Assembly (NCBI RefSeq): GCF_002005425.1
Contig: NZ_CP019704.1
Span: 2,128,001 to 2,192,000, forward strand
DNA from: Polaribacter sp. BM10
Lineage (GTDB): Bacteria; Bacteroidota; Bacteroidia; Flavobacteriales; Flavobacteriaceae
Reading direction: 5' to 3'
DNA length: 64,000 nucleotides
Shown here: positions 63,431-64,000 of the stretch, piece after piece
Layout: each line of letters starts with the position of its first letter
Numbering within the stretch: the stretch's first letter is position 1
Made by a program: the position numbers and the translations under genes
Notes under the pieces: model-generated
Told to the model about the DNA's origin: nothing
The model's database searches: none
Seen by the model: the letters and a program-made list of their open reading frames with translations, nothing else

Positions 63431-64000
63431 TTAAGTAGTACTAAATTTCTTTAAATATTCTGAAGGAGTTAGGTTGTACTTTTTCTTAAAACATTGACTA
63501 AAATACTTAGCTCGCTTAAAACCAACCTTATAACTTACTTCACTAACGGTAAATTTATCTAACTCTAATAATTTTTTAGCATGATTTAATCTAATCTCTA
63601 GTACAAAATCTTTAGGAGTTGAGTTGGTCCAAGCTTTAATTTTGGTAAAAAGCATGGAACGACTTACCCCTAATTCTTCGCCAAATTGAGTTATATTAAA
63701 ATCTTCATTTGCTAAATTTTCTTTAACTATTTCAAATGCTTTTTTTAGCAATTTTTGGTCTAATGACGTTAAAGAAACATCTGAAAATTCTATGTTTTGG
63801 TTAGATGTAAATTTTTCTTTTAATCTTTGTTTAGATTCTAATAAGTTTCTAACCTTTAAGTTAAACTCTTTTAAATCAAAAGGTTTACTAATATAATCAT
63901 CTGCACCACTTTCTAAGCCCTCAAATTTATATACTAAAGAAGTTCTAGAGGTTAATAAAATAACGGGGATATGACTAGTTGCAAGAGTTGTTTTAATTTT
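63431..64000 (-). CDS. hybrid two-component system regulator (HTCS), C-terminal part (cut by window edge)
   Basis: The minus-strand frame is open from the right edge for 189 codons to a stop at 63431. It begins in a receiver domain (TSHIPVILLTSRTSLVYKF, then GADDYISKPFDLKEFN with the conserved Lys), has a linker, and ends with an AraC-type DNA-binding domain (FNITQFGEELGVSRSMLFTK and FTVSEVSYKVGFKRAKYFSQ). This is the typical end of an HTCS that senses oligosaccharides in the periplasm and activates a PUL. The sensor and kinase parts lie beyond position 64000. It precedes the GH2 gene by 81 nt, so it probably controls the operon. Confidence 0.92.
   Translation of the reverse strand, partial: KIKTTLATSHIPVILLTSRTSLVYKFEGLESGADDYISKPFDLKEFNLKVRNLLESKQRLKEKFTSNQNIEFSDVSLTSLDQKLLKKAFEIVKENLANEDFNITQFGEELGVSRSMLFTKIKAWTNSTPKDFVLEIRLNHAKKLLELDKFTVSEVSYKVGFKRAKYFSQCFKKKYNLTPSEYLKKFSTT

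Noticed and set aside
1..64000. CRISPR arrays, transposases, integrases, prophage or rRNA genes
   Set aside because: I saw no spaced direct-repeat array, no transposase or integrase frame, no phage gene and no rRNA in the window.

Overview
The window is AT-rich (roughly 30% GC by eye) and reads as the chromosome of a marine Flavobacteriaceae member of the Polaribacter/Formosa type. Supporting signs are AT-rich codon use, TAnnTTTG-type -7 boxes with almost no Shine-Dalgarno sequences, a T9SS C-terminal sorting domain, a TonB receptor with a carboxypeptidase-regulatory-like N-terminus, a hybrid two-component (HTCS) regulator, and the flavobacterial combination of HPPD/homogentisate dioxygenase/TDO, FNR, NifU-C and Mrp genes.

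Positions 1 to about 34.3 kb are mostly housekeeping. They hold a truncated AddB-like nuclease, an omega-amidase-like nitrilase, an acyl-ACP desaturase/PlsC operon, a TonB receptor with an unusual repeat lipoprotein, pgi, an M23 peptidase, tryptophan and tyrosine catabolism (kynA, hpd, hmgA) with a broken four-helix-bundle gene between hpd and hmgA, ferredoxin-NADP reductase, Fe-S carriers, four paralogous small secreted proteins interrupted by an alkyltransferase-like gene, trmB, upp, yicC, gmk, nadD, an M23 peptidase, a GH3-type acyl-amide synthetase, a QueD/PTPS protein, pth, rplY, prs and a tRNA-Leu(CAA).

Positions 34.4 to 43.4 kb form an L-rhamnose catabolic block on the minus strand: a bifunctional aldolase/lactaldehyde dehydrogenase (RhaEW type), rhamnose isomerase, rhamnulokinase, an FMN L-lactate dehydrogenase, an NCS1-type permease and possibly a 41-residue membrane peptide. 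A GntR regulator with a sugar-binding sensor domain is divergent from it.

Positions 43.4 to 64 kb are a 20-kb minus-strand polysaccharide-utilisation operon, read from right to left: HTCS regulator (cut by the right edge), GH2, alginate-lyase-fold protein, GH106 alpha-L-rhamnosidase, a seven-bladed-propeller lyase with a PL25-like catalytic residue pattern, a large heparinase-type T9SS-secreted lyase (PL40-like), four S1 sulfatases and a lactonase. Several of its junctions overlap by 1 or 4 nt. Two candidate ulvan lyases, an alpha-rhamnosidase, several sulfatases and the adjacent rhamnose-to-pyruvate pathway together point to ulvan, the rhamnose-3-sulfate/uronate polysaccharide of green algae. 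No SusC/SusD pair, GH105 or GH88 lies inside the window; they may lie beyond the right edge.

The most interesting items are the joined ulvan/rhamnose locus, with an unassigned NCS1 transporter and an alginate-lyase-fold protein of uncertain chemistry, the four-member secreted family, two structured intergenic elements of related architecture, and a clean nonsense mutation in a four-helix-bundle gene.
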